NCBI GenBank assembly: GCA_024235615.1
Contig: JACKMB010000003.1
Coordinates: 372,001 to 436,000 of the forward strand
Source: Thauera sp.
GTDB lineage: Bacteria; Pseudomonadota; Gammaproteobacteria; Burkholderiales; Rhodocyclaceae
Direction of reading: 5' to 3'
DNA: 64,000 nt
Shown here: positions 51,081-60,533 of the stretch, in pieces
How the letters are laid out: the number at the start of each line of letters is the position of its first letter
Numbering within the stretch: the first letter of the stretch is position 1
Program-made: the position numbers and the translations under genes
Notes under the pieces: generated by a model
Told to the model about the DNA's origin: nothing
The model's database searches: none
The model's input: the letters and a program-made list of their open reading frames with translations, nothing else

Positions 51081-52625
51081 ATGGAAGAACTCGTAACGCA
51101 GATCACCAGCTACCTGCGCGGCATGTGGCGCTACCGCTGGTGGGGGATGGCGCTTGCCTGGATTGTGGGGGTGGTCGCCGGTCTCGTGATCTACCAGATG
51201 CCCGACAAATACGAGTCGAGTGCACGGGTCTACGTAGACACGCAGTCGGTGCTGCGCCCGCTGATGGCGGGCCTGGCTGTACAGCCCAACATCGATCAGC
51301 AGATCACGATGCTCAGCCGAACCCTGATCAGCCGGCCCAACGTCGAGAAGCTGATCAACATGGCCGATCTCGACCTCGGGGTGAATACGACGGAAGAGCG
51401 TGAGGCGCTGATCACGCGGCTGTCGAGGGATCTGCGCATCGGCTCCTCGGACCGTAACAACCTCTTCATGCTCTCGTACGCCGACACCCGGCCGGAGCGT
51501 GCGCAGCGCGTCGTGCAGTCGCTGCTGTCGCTGTTCGTCGAATCCGGACTGGGCGGAAAGCGCCAGGACGCCGACGCGGCGCGTCGCTTCATCGAGGAGC
51601 AGATCCAGACGTACGAGCAGAAGCTGACCGAGGCGGAGAACCGCGTGAAGGAGTTCCGCCTGCGCAACATGGGCGTGCTCGGCGACGGCGCACAGGATTA
51701 CATTTCCCAGATCGGCGCGATGACCGCCCAGCTGCAACAGGCCCAGCTCGAGCAGCGCGAGGCGATGAATGGACGCGATGCGCTGCAGCGACAGCTCGTC
51801 GGCGAGGAGCCGGTGCTGCTGCCCCAGGCGCCTTCGCAGTCGGCGGTGTCGGTGCCCGAGATCGACGGCCGCATCGACGTGCTGCGCCGCAGCCTCGACG
51901 AGCTGCTGCTGCGCTACACCGACAAGCATCCCGACGTCACCGGCACGCGCCGCCTGATCGAGGAACTGGAGGCGCAGAAGCGGACGCAGGTCGAGGCCAT
52001 GCAGGCCGCCGGCGGTTCGCAGTTCGGCGCGCTTGATGCCAACCCCTACTTCCAGCAGATGAAGCTCGCGCTCGCCCAGGCCGAATCGCGGGTGGCGTCC
52101 CTGAATGCGCGCGTGGCCGAATTCCAGTCCCGCCTCGACCAGCTGCGCGAGCGTGCCCGGCTGGTGCCCGAGGTGGAAGCCGAGCTTGCCCAGCTCAACC
52201 GCGACTACGCGGTGCACAAGACCAACTACGATGCGCTGGTGGCGCGCCGCGAGTCGGCCAACATCGCCGTGGAGATGAACACGCAGACCGGCGTCGCCGA
52301 TTTCCGCGTGATCGACCCTCCCACGCTGGCGACCAAGCCGTCCGCACCAAACCGCCTGCTGCTGATTCCGGTGGCCGGCCTGGCCGGGCTGATCGCCGGC
52401 TTTGCGCTCACCTTCCTGATCAGCCAGTTGAGGCCGGCGGTGGTCGATCCGCGCGGCCTGCGCGAGGTGACCGGGCTGCCCGTGCTCGGTACGGTCTCGA
52501 TGCTGACCACACCCGAGCGCAGGTCGGCGCGTCGGCGCGGGCTGCTCGCCTTCGGGGCAGGACTGTTCGCCTATGTCGGCATGGTCGCCGCGGCGGTCGT
52601 GGCCTTGCAACTGATCCAGGGTTGA
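51081..52625 (+). CDS. XrtA-system polysaccharide chain-length determinant (Wzz-like)
   Basis: 514-residue inner-membrane protein with helices near 17-37 and 430-450 plus a further C-terminal hydrophobic pair, and a long periplasmic coiled coil (about 165-390). N-terminal Wzz domain MPDKYESSARVYVDTQSVLRP. It sets polymer length with the following tyrosine kinase (TIGR03007-type). Starts 90 bp after the export gene. Confidence 0.92.
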   Translation: MEELVTQITSYLRGMWRYRWWGMALAWIVGVVAGLVIYQMPDKYESSARVYVDTQSVLRPLMAGLAVQPNIDQQITMLSRTLISRPNVEKLINMADLDLGVNTTEEREALITRLSRDLRIGSSDRNNLFMLSYADTRPERAQRVVQSLLSLFVESGLGGKRQDADAARRFIEEQIQTYEQKLTEAENRVKEFRLRNMGVLGDGAQDYISQIGAMTAQLQQAQLEQREAMNGRDALQRQLVGEEPVLLPQAPSQSAVSVPEIDGRIDVLRRSLDELLLRYTDKHPDVTGTRRLIEELEAQKRTQVEAMQAAGGSQFGALDANPYFQQMKLALAQAESRVASLNARVAEFQSRLDQLRERARLVPEVEAELAQLNRDYAVHKTNYDALVARRESANIAVEMNTQTGVADFRVIDPPTLATKPSAPNRLLLIPVAGLAGLIAGFALTFLISQLRPAVVDPRGLREVTGLPVLGTVSMLTTPERRSARRRGLLAFGAGLFAYVGMVAAAVVALQLIQG

Positions 52626-52638
52626 ACCGGAATCCATC

Positions 52639-53601
52639 ATGAGCCTTATCGAAAAAGCCGCACAGCGCCTGGACCAGCTCAAGCAGGCGACCGCCGAGCC
52701 GGGAGACGAGCCCGCGGAGCTGCAGCCTGTCCCGGTCGCCGCTCCCGTGGAGGCGCTGACCGACGAGGAGGGCGCGAGCACGCCGGTCGCGCGTTCGTCC
52801 GCGCCGCCGCTGGTACAGCCGCAGGTTCGCGCCGCGCCGGTCTCGCGCAGCGTGACGATCGACCTCGCGATGCTCCATGAGAAGGGCCTGGTCACGCCCG
52901 ACCGGCCGCGCTCGACGATCGCCGAGGAGTTCCGCGTCATCAAGCGCCCGCTGCTGCGCAACGTGATCGAGGAAGGCCCTGCGCGCATCGACAACGCGAA
53001 CCTCATCATGATCACCAGCGCCTTGTCGGGCGAGGGCAAGACCTTCAACGCCATCAACCTCGCGATCAGCATGGCGATGGAGCTCGACTACACCGTGCTG
53101 CTGGTCGACGCGGACGTGTCGCGGCCATCGGTGTTCCGCCAGCTCGGACTCGCGCCCGAGCGCGGTCTGATGGACATCCTCTCGGGCGAGGTGGACGATC
53201 TCAGCGACGTGCTGCTGCGCACCAACATCGAGAAGCTGTCCCTGCTGCCGGCCGGCATGCCGCACTCGCGCGCCACCGAACTGCTCGCTTCCGAGAACAT
53301 GAACCGCCTGCTCAAGCAGATGGCCACGCGGTATTCGGACCGGATCATCGTGTTCGATTCGCCGCCCCTGCTGCTGACCACCGAGTCGCGCGTGCTGGCG
53401 ACCCACATGGGGCAGGTGGTGGTGGTGGTCGAGGCCGAGCGCACCACGCATGCGTCGATCCGGCAGGCGCTGGCGACGATCGAGAGCTGCCCGGTGAAGA
53501 TGACCGTGCTCAACAAGTCGCGGCGCAGCGGGCCGGGCTCGTACTACGGCTATGGATACGGATACGGCTATGGCGAGACCCCGAGCGAGAATGCGGCCTG
53601 A
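52639..53601 (+). CDS. XrtA-associated tyrosine autokinase (BY-kinase)
   Basis: 320-residue cytosolic kinase paired with the Wzz-like protein. Walker A-type SALSGEGKT at 127-135, Walker A' VLLVDADVSRP and Walker B IVFDSPP. The C-terminus is a tyrosine cluster with five or six Tyr alternating with Gly (SYYGYGYGYGYGE), the autophosphorylation tail. Encoded by degenerate GGNTAY repeats. The end overlaps the next gene by 11 bp. Confidence 0.92.
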   Translation: MSLIEKAAQRLDQLKQATAEPGDEPAELQPVPVAAPVEALTDEEGASTPVARSSAPPLVQPQVRAAPVSRSVTIDLAMLHEKGLVTPDRPRSTIAEEFRVIKRPLLRNVIEEGPARIDNANLIMITSALSGEGKTFNAINLAISMAMELDYTVLLVDADVSRPSVFRQLGLAPERGLMDILSGEVDDLSDVLLRTNIEKLSLLPAGMPHSRATELLASENMNRLLKQMATRYSDRIIVFDSPPLLLTTESRVLATHMGQVVVVVEAERTTHASIRQALATIESCPVKMTVLNKSRRSGPGSYYGYGYGYGYGETPSENAA

Positions 53602-55129
53602 ACCTGCGCAGCCACGGCTGCTGCACCCCCTCGCGCTGCTCTTCGCGCTGGCCGTGGGCGGGACGGCGCAGGCACAGACCTTCCGCATCCAGCCCACGTT
53701 GAACGCCCAGCTCACGTGGACCGACAACGTCGATGTGGAGGATGCCGATCCCCAGCAGGACTGGATCCTCGAGTTGTCGCCGGGCGTCTCCATGGTGCGC
53801 GAGTCGGGACGGCTCAAGGGCGCGCTCGACCTTCGCCTGCGCAGCCTGAACCACGTCGAGCGTACGGAAGAGAACACCACCTACCTCGCGCTGAACGGTC
53901 GTGGCAGCTTCGAGGCGATCGAGAACTCCGTCTTCGTCGACGTCGACGGTTCGATTTCGCGCGACAACCAGTCCTCCTTCCGCGGCCGCCTGCCGGGCGA
54001 TGCGCTCGACTACGACGAGGACAACGAGGTGCGCGTGTTCTCGCTCGCGCCGCGCTATGTCTTCCGCTTCGGCGCGGGAGGAGAAGGCCGGGTAAGCTAT
54101 CGCGAGCGCTGGCTCGACAGCGGTAGCAGCGGTGGCGGCAGCACCGGTAGCGGTAGCCTGGGGGACCAGCAGAGCCGCGCCCTTGGCGTCGGCCTTTCCG
54201 ATCCGGCTGCACTGCGTCTGTTCGGCTGGGGGCTTGACTATTCGCGTTCTGAGACCCGCTACGACGAGCGTGCCACGCGCGATGTCGAGCAGGAGGTCGC
54301 GCGCGGTACCCTCTTCATCAACCTCGATCCGCAGTTCCGCCTGCGCGCGATCGGTGGCTACGAGTCGAACGACTACGCCATCGCCGACGGCGAGAGCGGG
54401 CAGATCTGGGGCGGCGGATTCGACTGGTATCCGACCGAGCGTACGGCGATCTCCGCCACCGGCGAGCGCCGCATCTTCGGCAACGGCTACGACCTCAGCC
54501 TGCGCCATCGCATGGCGCGCTCGGCGTTCAGCCTGACGGCGCGGCGCGACATCTCCTCGCTCGCCGACGAGATCGCGGATGGCTTCATGTTCGATCCGGC
54601 CTATCAGGTGCTCTACCAGGCCCTGACCTCCCTGCGTCCCGACCTGAGCGAGCTCGAGCGCAGCCGGCTCGCCCTCGAGGCCTACCGCAATGGCTCGCGC
54701 GACGCGGTGCGCTCGAACGCCTATTACGTGCAGCGCTCGGTGGGGGCGAGCTGGACGATCGACGGCGTCCGCAACACGCTGACGCTGAGCGTGCAGCGTA
54801 GCGATCGCAACAGCCTCGATACCCTGTCGGGCTTTCGCTTCGGGGGCGAGCTGGAAAACTACGACCGTGTCAGCACGCGCTCGGCTTCACTTTCCTTCAG
54901 CCATCGCCTGTCCGGGTTCACGACGCTCAACGCCGGCTACGTGCACAGCAAGTCCACCGGTTCAGGCTCGGCGAACGACGAGACGACGCGCTCCATCGCG
55001 CGGCTGGGGGTTAGCCGTCGGCTTGGCGCCAACACCGACGGCGGCCTGACGTACCGCCATACGCGCGCCGATGGTAGCGACGCCTATACCGAGAACGCCG
55101 TCACGGCCACCCTGGGCATGCGGTTCTAA
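53591..55129 (+). CDS. PEP-CTERM-associated outer-membrane beta-barrel protein
   Basis: 512 residues from ATG 53591 with a signal peptide (LALLFALAVGGTAQAQ). Rich in amphipathic beta strands and ending in MRF, typical of outer-membrane barrels; matches the TIGR03016 type found only in exosortase-A EPS loci. A Gly/Ser-rich loop (SGSSGGGSTGSGS) lies near residue 180. Thought to assist export of the polymer; exact role unknown. Confidence 0.87.
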   Translation: MRPEPAQPRLLHPLALLFALAVGGTAQAQTFRIQPTLNAQLTWTDNVDVEDADPQQDWILELSPGVSMVRESGRLKGALDLRLRSLNHVERTEENTTYLALNGRGSFEAIENSVFVDVDGSISRDNQSSFRGRLPGDALDYDEDNEVRVFSLAPRYVFRFGAGGEGRVSYRERWLDSGSSGGGSTGSGSLGDQQSRALGVGLSDPAALRLFGWGLDYSRSETRYDERATRDVEQEVARGTLFINLDPQFRLRAIGGYESNDYAIADGESGQIWGGGFDWYPTERTAISATGERRIFGNGYDLSLRHRMARSAFSLTARRDISSLADEIADGFMFDPAYQVLYQALTSLRPDLSELERSRLALEAYRNGSRDAVRSNAYYVQRSVGASWTIDGVRNTLTLSVQRSDRNSLDTLSGFRFGGELENYDRVSTRSASLSFSHRLSGFTTLNAGYVHSKSTGSGSANDETTRSIARLGVSRRLGANTDGGLTYRHTRADGSDAYTENAVTATLGMRF

Positions 55130-55140
55130 GCGGATCTCCG

Positions 55141-56235
55141 ATGTACGAAACCTTTTTCAAGCTGAGCGGAAAGCCCTTCCAGCTCAACCCCGATCCCGCC
55201 TTCTTCTACGGCAGCCGCGGCCATCGCCGCGCGATGGCCTATCTCGAATACGGCCTGCACCAGAGCGAGGGCTTCATCGTCATCACCGGCGAGGTGGGCG
55301 CGGGCAAGACCACCATCGTGCGCAGCCTGCTCGAGCAGCTCGATCCGGCCAAGGTCGTCGCCGCCACCATCGTCAGCACCCAGATCGACGCCTCCGACAT
55401 GTTGCGCATGGTCGCCGGCGCCTTCGGCGTGCCCAGCCGCAACCTCGACAAGGCCGGCCTGCTGCTCGCGATCGAGACCTACCTGGTCTCGCTCGCGGCC
55501 GCTGGCAAGCGCGCGCTGCTGATCATCGACGAGGCGCAGAACCTCTCTGCCGCCGCGGTCGAGGAGCTGCGCATGCTGTCGAACTTCCAGCTCGAGGACC
55601 ACGCCCTGCTGCAGAGTTTCCTCGTTGGCCAGCCCGAGTTCCGCGAGGTGATGCAGCGCGCCGAGATGCAGCAACTGCGCCAGCGTGTGATCGCTTCCTA
55701 CCACCTCGGCCCGCTCGACCTGCAGGAGACGCGGGGCTACATCGAGCACCGCCTGCGCCACGTCGGCTGGAACGAGGACCCGCGCTTCGAGCCAGGCTCC
55801 TTCAACGCGATCTATGGCCACACCGGTGGCATCCCGCGCACCATCAACACCTTGTGCGACCGCCTCCTGCTCGCCGCCTATCTGGGCGAGAGTCACGTGG
55901 TCACCGAGGCGCAGGTGCGCGAGGTGATCGCCGAGCTCAAGGAAGAGTTCGCCCCGCCGCGCGCACGTCCGGCCCCGGGCATGGGGCGCGCGGTGCTGGC
56001 GGGGGTAGAGCCCGTTGCGGCGCTGCCGCCGGTCGAGGCGCTGGCGGTCGAACGCCTGCGTGTCTCGCCCGAACTCGCCAACCAGGTCGCCGGCATGGCT
56101 GGCAACTACGACCTGCAGCGCATCGAGGCGCGCCTGGCCGGGCTGGAGCAGTCGGTGTCGGCCACGCTCGCCGTGCTCAACCAATTGCTGCAGGCGGTGC
56201 GCCGCGACGCCGCACCCGAAGAGGAAACCCGATGA
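55141..56235 (+). CDS. XrtA-associated ATPase (ExeA/AAA type)
   Basis: 364 residues; MYETFFKLSGKPFQLNPDP start, Walker A GEVGAGKTT at 50-58 and Walker B ALLIIDEAQNLS. C-terminal tail is Ala/Pro-rich with a coiled-coil end. Related to ExeA/GspA ATPases; the TIGR03015 type occurs in exosortase-A loci. May energise assembly of the envelope export complex. Overlaps wecB by ATGA. Confidence 0.9.
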   Translation: MYETFFKLSGKPFQLNPDPAFFYGSRGHRRAMAYLEYGLHQSEGFIVITGEVGAGKTTIVRSLLEQLDPAKVVAATIVSTQIDASDMLRMVAGAFGVPSRNLDKAGLLLAIETYLVSLAAAGKRALLIIDEAQNLSAAAVEELRMLSNFQLEDHALLQSFLVGQPEFREVMQRAEMQQLRQRVIASYHLGPLDLQETRGYIEHRLRHVGWNEDPRFEPGSFNAIYGHTGGIPRTINTLCDRLLLAAYLGESHVVTEAQVREVIAELKEEFAPPRARPAPGMGRAVLAGVEPVAALPPVEALAVERLRVSPELANQVAGMAGNYDLQRIEARLAGLEQSVSATLAVLNQLLQAVRRDAAPEEETR

Positions 56236-57398
56236 ACACCAACGCCTCCACCTTCGCACCGGTCATCTGCATCGTCGGCGCACGCCCCAACTACATGAAG
56301 GTCGCGCCGATCATCCGCGCCTTCGCCGCGCATAATCCGCCGATCCGCACGCTGCTGGTGCACACCGGCCAGCACTACGACCCGGCAATGAAGGACCGCC
56401 TGTTCGCCGACCTCGACCTGCCCGAGCCCGATGTCAACCTGGCGGTCGGCTCGGGCTCGCACGCGGTACAGACCGCCGAGGTGATGAAGCGCTTCGAGCC
56501 GGTCATCGACGAGCATGGCGCGCGCGCGGTGCTGGTGGTGGGCGACGTCAACTCGACGCTCGCCTGTGCGCTGGTGGCGAGCAAGCGCCACATTCCGGTG
56601 GTCCATGTGGAGTCCGGCCTGCGCAGCAACGACCGCCGCATGCCCGAGGAGATCAACCGCATCCTCACCGACCAGATCTCCGACGTCCTCTACACTACCG
56701 AGCGCTCCGCCCATGACAACCTCGTCCGCGAGGGCATCCCTGCCGAGCGCGCGGTCTTCGTCGGCAACGTCATGATCGACAGCCTGCGCGCGAGCCTGCC
56801 GCGCGCGGTCCCGGCCGACGTGCTGCTCGCCGCCGCCGGTCTGGACGCCAGCCGCATTGCCGGCGGCTACGGCGTGGTCACCTTGCACCGGCCGTCCAAT
56901 GTCGACAGCGCCGACACCCTCGGCCCCATCATCGACGCGCTGCGCACGGTGAGCGAGGCGCTGCCGCTGGTCGTCGCGCTGCACCCGCGCACGCGCAACA
57001 ACCTCGAACGCTTCGGGATGCTCGATCGCCTCGCAGGCCCCGGCTTCCTGCTCCTGCCGCCGCAGGGCTACCTCGAGATGCTCGGCCTGATGTCGGGCGC
57101 GCGCATGGTGCTGACCGACTCCGGTGGGATCCAGGAAGAGACCACCGCGCTCGGCGTGGCCTGCGTGACCATCCGTGAGAACACCGAGCGCCCGATCACC
57201 GTGGAGCAGGGCACCAACACCCTGGTCGGCGTCCACCCCGAGGCCATCGTCGCTGCGGCGCGCGAGATCCTCGCCACCGGCGGCAAGGCCGGGCGGGTCC
57301 CCGAGTACTGGGACGGGCGCTGCGCCGAGCGTATCGCCGCCCACCTGCACGACTGGCTCGTCGATCACGAGGCGGCGCACGCCGCGCCAGGGGGCTGA
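56232..57398 (+). CDS. wecB: UDP-N-acetylglucosamine 2-epimerase, non-hydrolysing
   Basis: 388 residues; converts UDP-GlcNAc to UDP-ManNAc for the polymer. Conserved VGARPNYMKVAPI, HTGQHYD, VHVESGLRS, LHRPSNVD and TDSGGIQEET motifs are all present. The start overlaps the ATPase stop. Its presence suggests the polysaccharide contains ManNAc or a derivative. Confidence 0.93.
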   Translation: MNTNASTFAPVICIVGARPNYMKVAPIIRAFAAHNPPIRTLLVHTGQHYDPAMKDRLFADLDLPEPDVNLAVGSGSHAVQTAEVMKRFEPVIDEHGARAVLVVGDVNSTLACALVASKRHIPVVHVESGLRSNDRRMPEEINRILTDQISDVLYTTERSAHDNLVREGIPAERAVFVGNVMIDSLRASLPRAVPADVLLAAAGLDASRIAGGYGVVTLHRPSNVDSADTLGPIIDALRTVSEALPLVVALHPRTRNNLERFGMLDRLAGPGFLLLPPQGYLEMLGLMSGARMVLTDSGGIQEETTALGVACVTIRENTERPITVEQGTNTLVGVHPEAIVAAAREILATGGKAGRVPEYWDGRCAERIAAHLHDWLVDHEAAHAAPGG

Positions 57399-57399
57399 A

Positions 57400-58239
57400 A
57401 TGGCTGCGAGCATCATCAATGCCTTCACCTGCGACGTCGAGGACTACTTCCAGGTCTCCGCGCTGGCCCCGCATTTTCCGCGCGAGCAGTGGGACAGCGT
57501 GCCCTGCCGCGTCGAGCGCAACGTCGATCGCATCCTCGCGCTGCTCGACGGCCACGGCGCGCGCGGCACCTTCTTCACCCTGGGCTGGCTCGCCGAGCGC
57601 TACCCCGGCCTGGTGCGCCGGATCGCCGCCGCCGGCCACGAGGTCGCGAGTCACGGTTACGCCCACCAGCGCGCCAGCGACCTGACGCCCCAGGCCTTCA
57701 CCGCCGACATCCGTCTCGCCAAGGTCATCCTCGAGGACATCACCGGCAACGCCGTCACCGGCTACCGCGCGCCGAGCTTCTCGATCGGCGAGGCCAACCC
57801 TTGGGCGCACGACTGCATTGCCGATGTCGGCTACCGCTACAGCTCCAGCGTCTATCCCGTCCGCCACGACCACTACGGCATCCCCGATGCGCCACGCTTT
57901 CCGTGGCGGCTGCCCAACGGCCTGGTCGAGGTGCCGATCAGCACCGTGCACATGCTCGGGCGCAACTGGCCCGCGGGCGGCGGCGGCTTCTTCCGCCTGC
58001 TGCCCTATGCACTGTCGCGCTGGCAGATCGCGCGCGTCAACGCCGCCGATCGTCGTCCCGCGATCTTCTACTTCCACCCCTGGGAAATCGATCCCGAGCA
58101 GCCGCGCGTGACGGCTGCCACGGCAAAGACCCGGTTCAGGCACTACATTAACCTCCAGCACACCGAAGCCCGGCTCGACCGGCTTCTCTCCGATTTCTCC
58201 TGGGGGCGCGCCGACGAAGTCTTCCGCGACGCCGCCTGA
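57400..58239 (+). CDS. XrtA-system polysaccharide deacetylase
   Basis: 279-residue NodB-fold deacetylase. Catalytic motif 1 TCDVEDYF (Asp12, Asp15), metal motif SHGYAH (His85, His89), motif 3 RAPSFS and a late FHPWEID with His. Typical TIGR03006 length. No signal peptide, so it may act in the cytoplasm on lipid-linked sugar or be exported by another route. One base after the wecB stop. Confidence 0.9.
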   Translation: MAASIINAFTCDVEDYFQVSALAPHFPREQWDSVPCRVERNVDRILALLDGHGARGTFFTLGWLAERYPGLVRRIAAAGHEVASHGYAHQRASDLTPQAFTADIRLAKVILEDITGNAVTGYRAPSFSIGEANPWAHDCIADVGYRYSSSVYPVRHDHYGIPDAPRFPWRLPNGLVEVPISTVHMLGRNWPAGGGGFFRLLPYALSRWQIARVNAADRRPAIFYFHPWEIDPEQPRVTAATAKTRFRHYINLQHTEARLDRLLSDFSWGRADEVFRDAA

Positions 58240-58255
58240 ACCCGACTGGATCCGG

Positions 58256-59317
58256 ATGCGCGCCATGGACCGATTGCCGATCGTCGTAAACCTGCTCAAG
58301 GGCGAGGACGCCCCGCGCTGGGACGACTTCGTGCGCCGCTGCCCGCAGGCGACCTTCTTCCACCTGTCAGCCTGGCGCGATCTCATGGAGGAGGTGTTCG
58401 ATCATCGCACCTTCTACCTCTACGCCGAGCGCGCGGGCGACATCGTCGGCGTGCTGCCGCTCGCCGAGGTGCGCAGCCGCCTGTTCGGCCATGCGCTGGT
58501 GTCGCTGCCCTTCTGTGTCTATGGCGGCATCGCCGCCGCCGAGGACGCCGGGCCGGAGACCCTTTGCGCGCTCGAAGCCAAGGCCGAGACGCTGGCGCAG
58601 GCGCTCGGCGTGCAGCACCTCGAGTACCGCAACCTGCAGCCGCGCCACGAAGAGTGGCCGCGCCAGGCCGAGCTCTACGTCACCTTCCGCAAGGAGATTC
58701 TGCCCGAGGTCGAGGCCAACCTGCTCGCCATCCCGCGCAAGCAGCGCGCCATGGTGCGCAAGGGCATCAAGAACGCGTTGGTGAGCGAGGTGGACGAAAC
58801 CGTCGACCGCTTCTTCGCCCTCTACGCCGACAACGTGCTTCGCCACGGCACGCCGGCGCTGCCGAAGAGGTTCTTCGAGCAGCTCAAGGAGCGCTTCGGC
58901 GAGGCCTGCGAGGTGCTCACGGTGAGCTCGCCCGAGGGCAAGCCGCTGTCGAGCGTGCTCAGCTTCTACTTCCGCGACGAGGTGCTGCCCTACTACGCCG
59001 GTGACGACCTCGCCGCGCGCGAGCTCGCCGCCAACGACTTCAAGTACTGGGAGCTGATGCGGCGCGCCTGCGAGCGCGGCTGCAAGGTGTTCGACTACGG
59101 CCGCAGCAAGGTCGGCACCGGCCCCTACGCCTTCAAGAAGAACTGGGGCTTCGAGCCGCAGCCGCTGTCCTACGAATACCGCCTGTACAAGCGCGACAGC
59201 ATCCCGCAGAACAACCCGATGAACCCCAAGTACCGGGCTTTCATCGCCCTCTGGAAGCGCCTGCCGATCGGCGTGGCCAACCGGCTCGGGCCGCACATCG
59301 TGCGCAACCTGGGGTAG
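58256..59317 (+). CDS. FemAB-related protein of the XrtA system
   Basis: 353 residues with two GNAT-like halves as in FemA/FemX aminoacyl transferases (YYAGDDLAARELAANDFKYWELMRRACERG; KVFDYGRSKVGTGPYAFKKNWGF, in segments). TIGR03019-type members are confined to exosortase-A loci. Probably transfers an amino acid or acyl group to the polymer or its lipid carrier. A second ATG three codons in is also possible. Confidence 0.88.
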   Translation: MRAMDRLPIVVNLLKGEDAPRWDDFVRRCPQATFFHLSAWRDLMEEVFDHRTFYLYAERAGDIVGVLPLAEVRSRLFGHALVSLPFCVYGGIAAAEDAGPETLCALEAKAETLAQALGVQHLEYRNLQPRHEEWPRQAELYVTFRKEILPEVEANLLAIPRKQRAMVRKGIKNALVSEVDETVDRFFALYADNVLRHGTPALPKRFFEQLKERFGEACEVLTVSSPEGKPLSSVLSFYFRDEVLPYYAGDDLAARELAANDFKYWELMRRACERGCKVFDYGRSKVGTGPYAFKKNWGFEPQPLSYEYRLYKRDSIPQNNPMNPKYRAFIALWKRLPIGVANRLGPHIVRNLG

Positions 59318-59321
59318 GGCG

Positions 59322-60533
59322 GTGCAGGACAGCCGGCCGCCGCTCCTCTACCTGACGCACCGCATCCCCTATCCGCCCAACAAGGGCGACAAGCTGCGGT
59401 CCTTCAACATCCTGCGTCAGCTCGCCCGCACGCACCGGGTGTGGCTGGGCAGCTTCGTCGACCATCCGGACGATCGCCGCCACATCCCGGCGCTGCGCCA
59501 GTGGTGCGAGCAGACCTGCGTGATCCCGATCGAGCCCGGCATCCGCCGCGTCGCCAGCCTGCGCGGCCTGCTGCGCGGCGAGGCGCTGAGCCTGCCGTAC
59601 TATCGCAGCCCGCGCCTGGCGCGCTGGGTGGAGCAGGTGGTGGCGGAAAACGGCATCCGCTCGGCGGTGGCCTTCTCCGGGCCGATGGCGCAGTACCTCG
59701 ACGTGCCCGGGCTGAGCCGCCGCGTGGTCGACTTCTGCGACGTCGACTCGGCCAAATGGACGCAGTACGCCGCCGACCGACGCTGGCCGATGTCCTGGCT
59801 GTACCGGCGCGAGGGCGAGCGCCTGCTTGACTTCGAGCGCGACGCCGCTGCCACGGTGGATGCCAGCCTCTTCGTCACGGAGGCCGAGGCGGCGCTGTTC
59901 CGGCGTGCCGCGCCAGCGCTCGCCAGCCGGGTGGGGGTGATGCAGAACGGCGTGGATGCGGACTTCTTCTCACCCGCCAACGCGGGCGCATCGCCCTATC
60001 CATCAGGCGGGCCGGTGCTCGCGTTCAGCGGGGCGATGGACTACTGGCCCAACATCGACGCGGTCACCTGGTTCGTCGGCGAGATCCTTCCGATCATCCG
60101 CCGCACCCTGCCCGCGGTGCGCTTCTGGATCGTGGGCATGAACCCTGCGCCCGCGGTACGCGCCCTGGCATCCGCCGACGTCTTCGTCACCGGCACCGTT
60201 GCGGACGTGCGTCCGTACGTCGCCCATGCGGACGTCGTCGTGGCGCCGCTGCGGATCGCGCGCGGGATCCAGAACAAGGTGCTGGAGGCGATGTCGATGG
60301 CGCGCCCGGTGGTGGTTTCGGCTGCATCGGCCGTGGGCCTGGCTGCGCGCGACGGGATCGAGTGCGCGATCGTCGAGGGGGCGGAGGGGACGGCGGGACG
60401 CGTTCTCGAGCTCCTTGCCGACCCGGCGCGACGCGCCAGGATGGGTGAGGCTGCGCGCACCTGCGTCGAAGCACGCTACAGCTGGCAAGCCCACCTCGCG
60501 TTGCTCGATCAACTCCTGAGTGAAACCGCATGA
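59322..60533 (+). CDS. TIGR03087-type XrtA-system glycosyltransferase
   Basis: 403-residue GT-B glycosyltransferase. N-terminal TYLTHRIPYPPNKGDKLRSFN-like start (LTHRIPYPPNKGDK), C-terminal GT1 domain with VVVAPLRIARGIQNKVLEAM, the nucleotide-sugar site. GTG start at 59322. Overlaps the exosortase gene (ATGA). Adds a sugar to the repeat unit; donor unknown. Confidence 0.9.
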   Translation: MQDSRPPLLYLTHRIPYPPNKGDKLRSFNILRQLARTHRVWLGSFVDHPDDRRHIPALRQWCEQTCVIPIEPGIRRVASLRGLLRGEALSLPYYRSPRLARWVEQVVAENGIRSAVAFSGPMAQYLDVPGLSRRVVDFCDVDSAKWTQYAADRRWPMSWLYRREGERLLDFERDAAATVDASLFVTEAEAALFRRAAPALASRVGVMQNGVDADFFSPANAGASPYPSGGPVLAFSGAMDYWPNIDAVTWFVGEILPIIRRTLPAVRFWIVGMNPAPAVRALASADVFVTGTVADVRPYVAHADVVVAPLRIARGIQNKVLEAMSMARPVVVSAASAVGLAARDGIECAIVEGAEGTAGRVLELLADPARRARMGEAARTCVEARYSWQAHLALLDQLLSETA

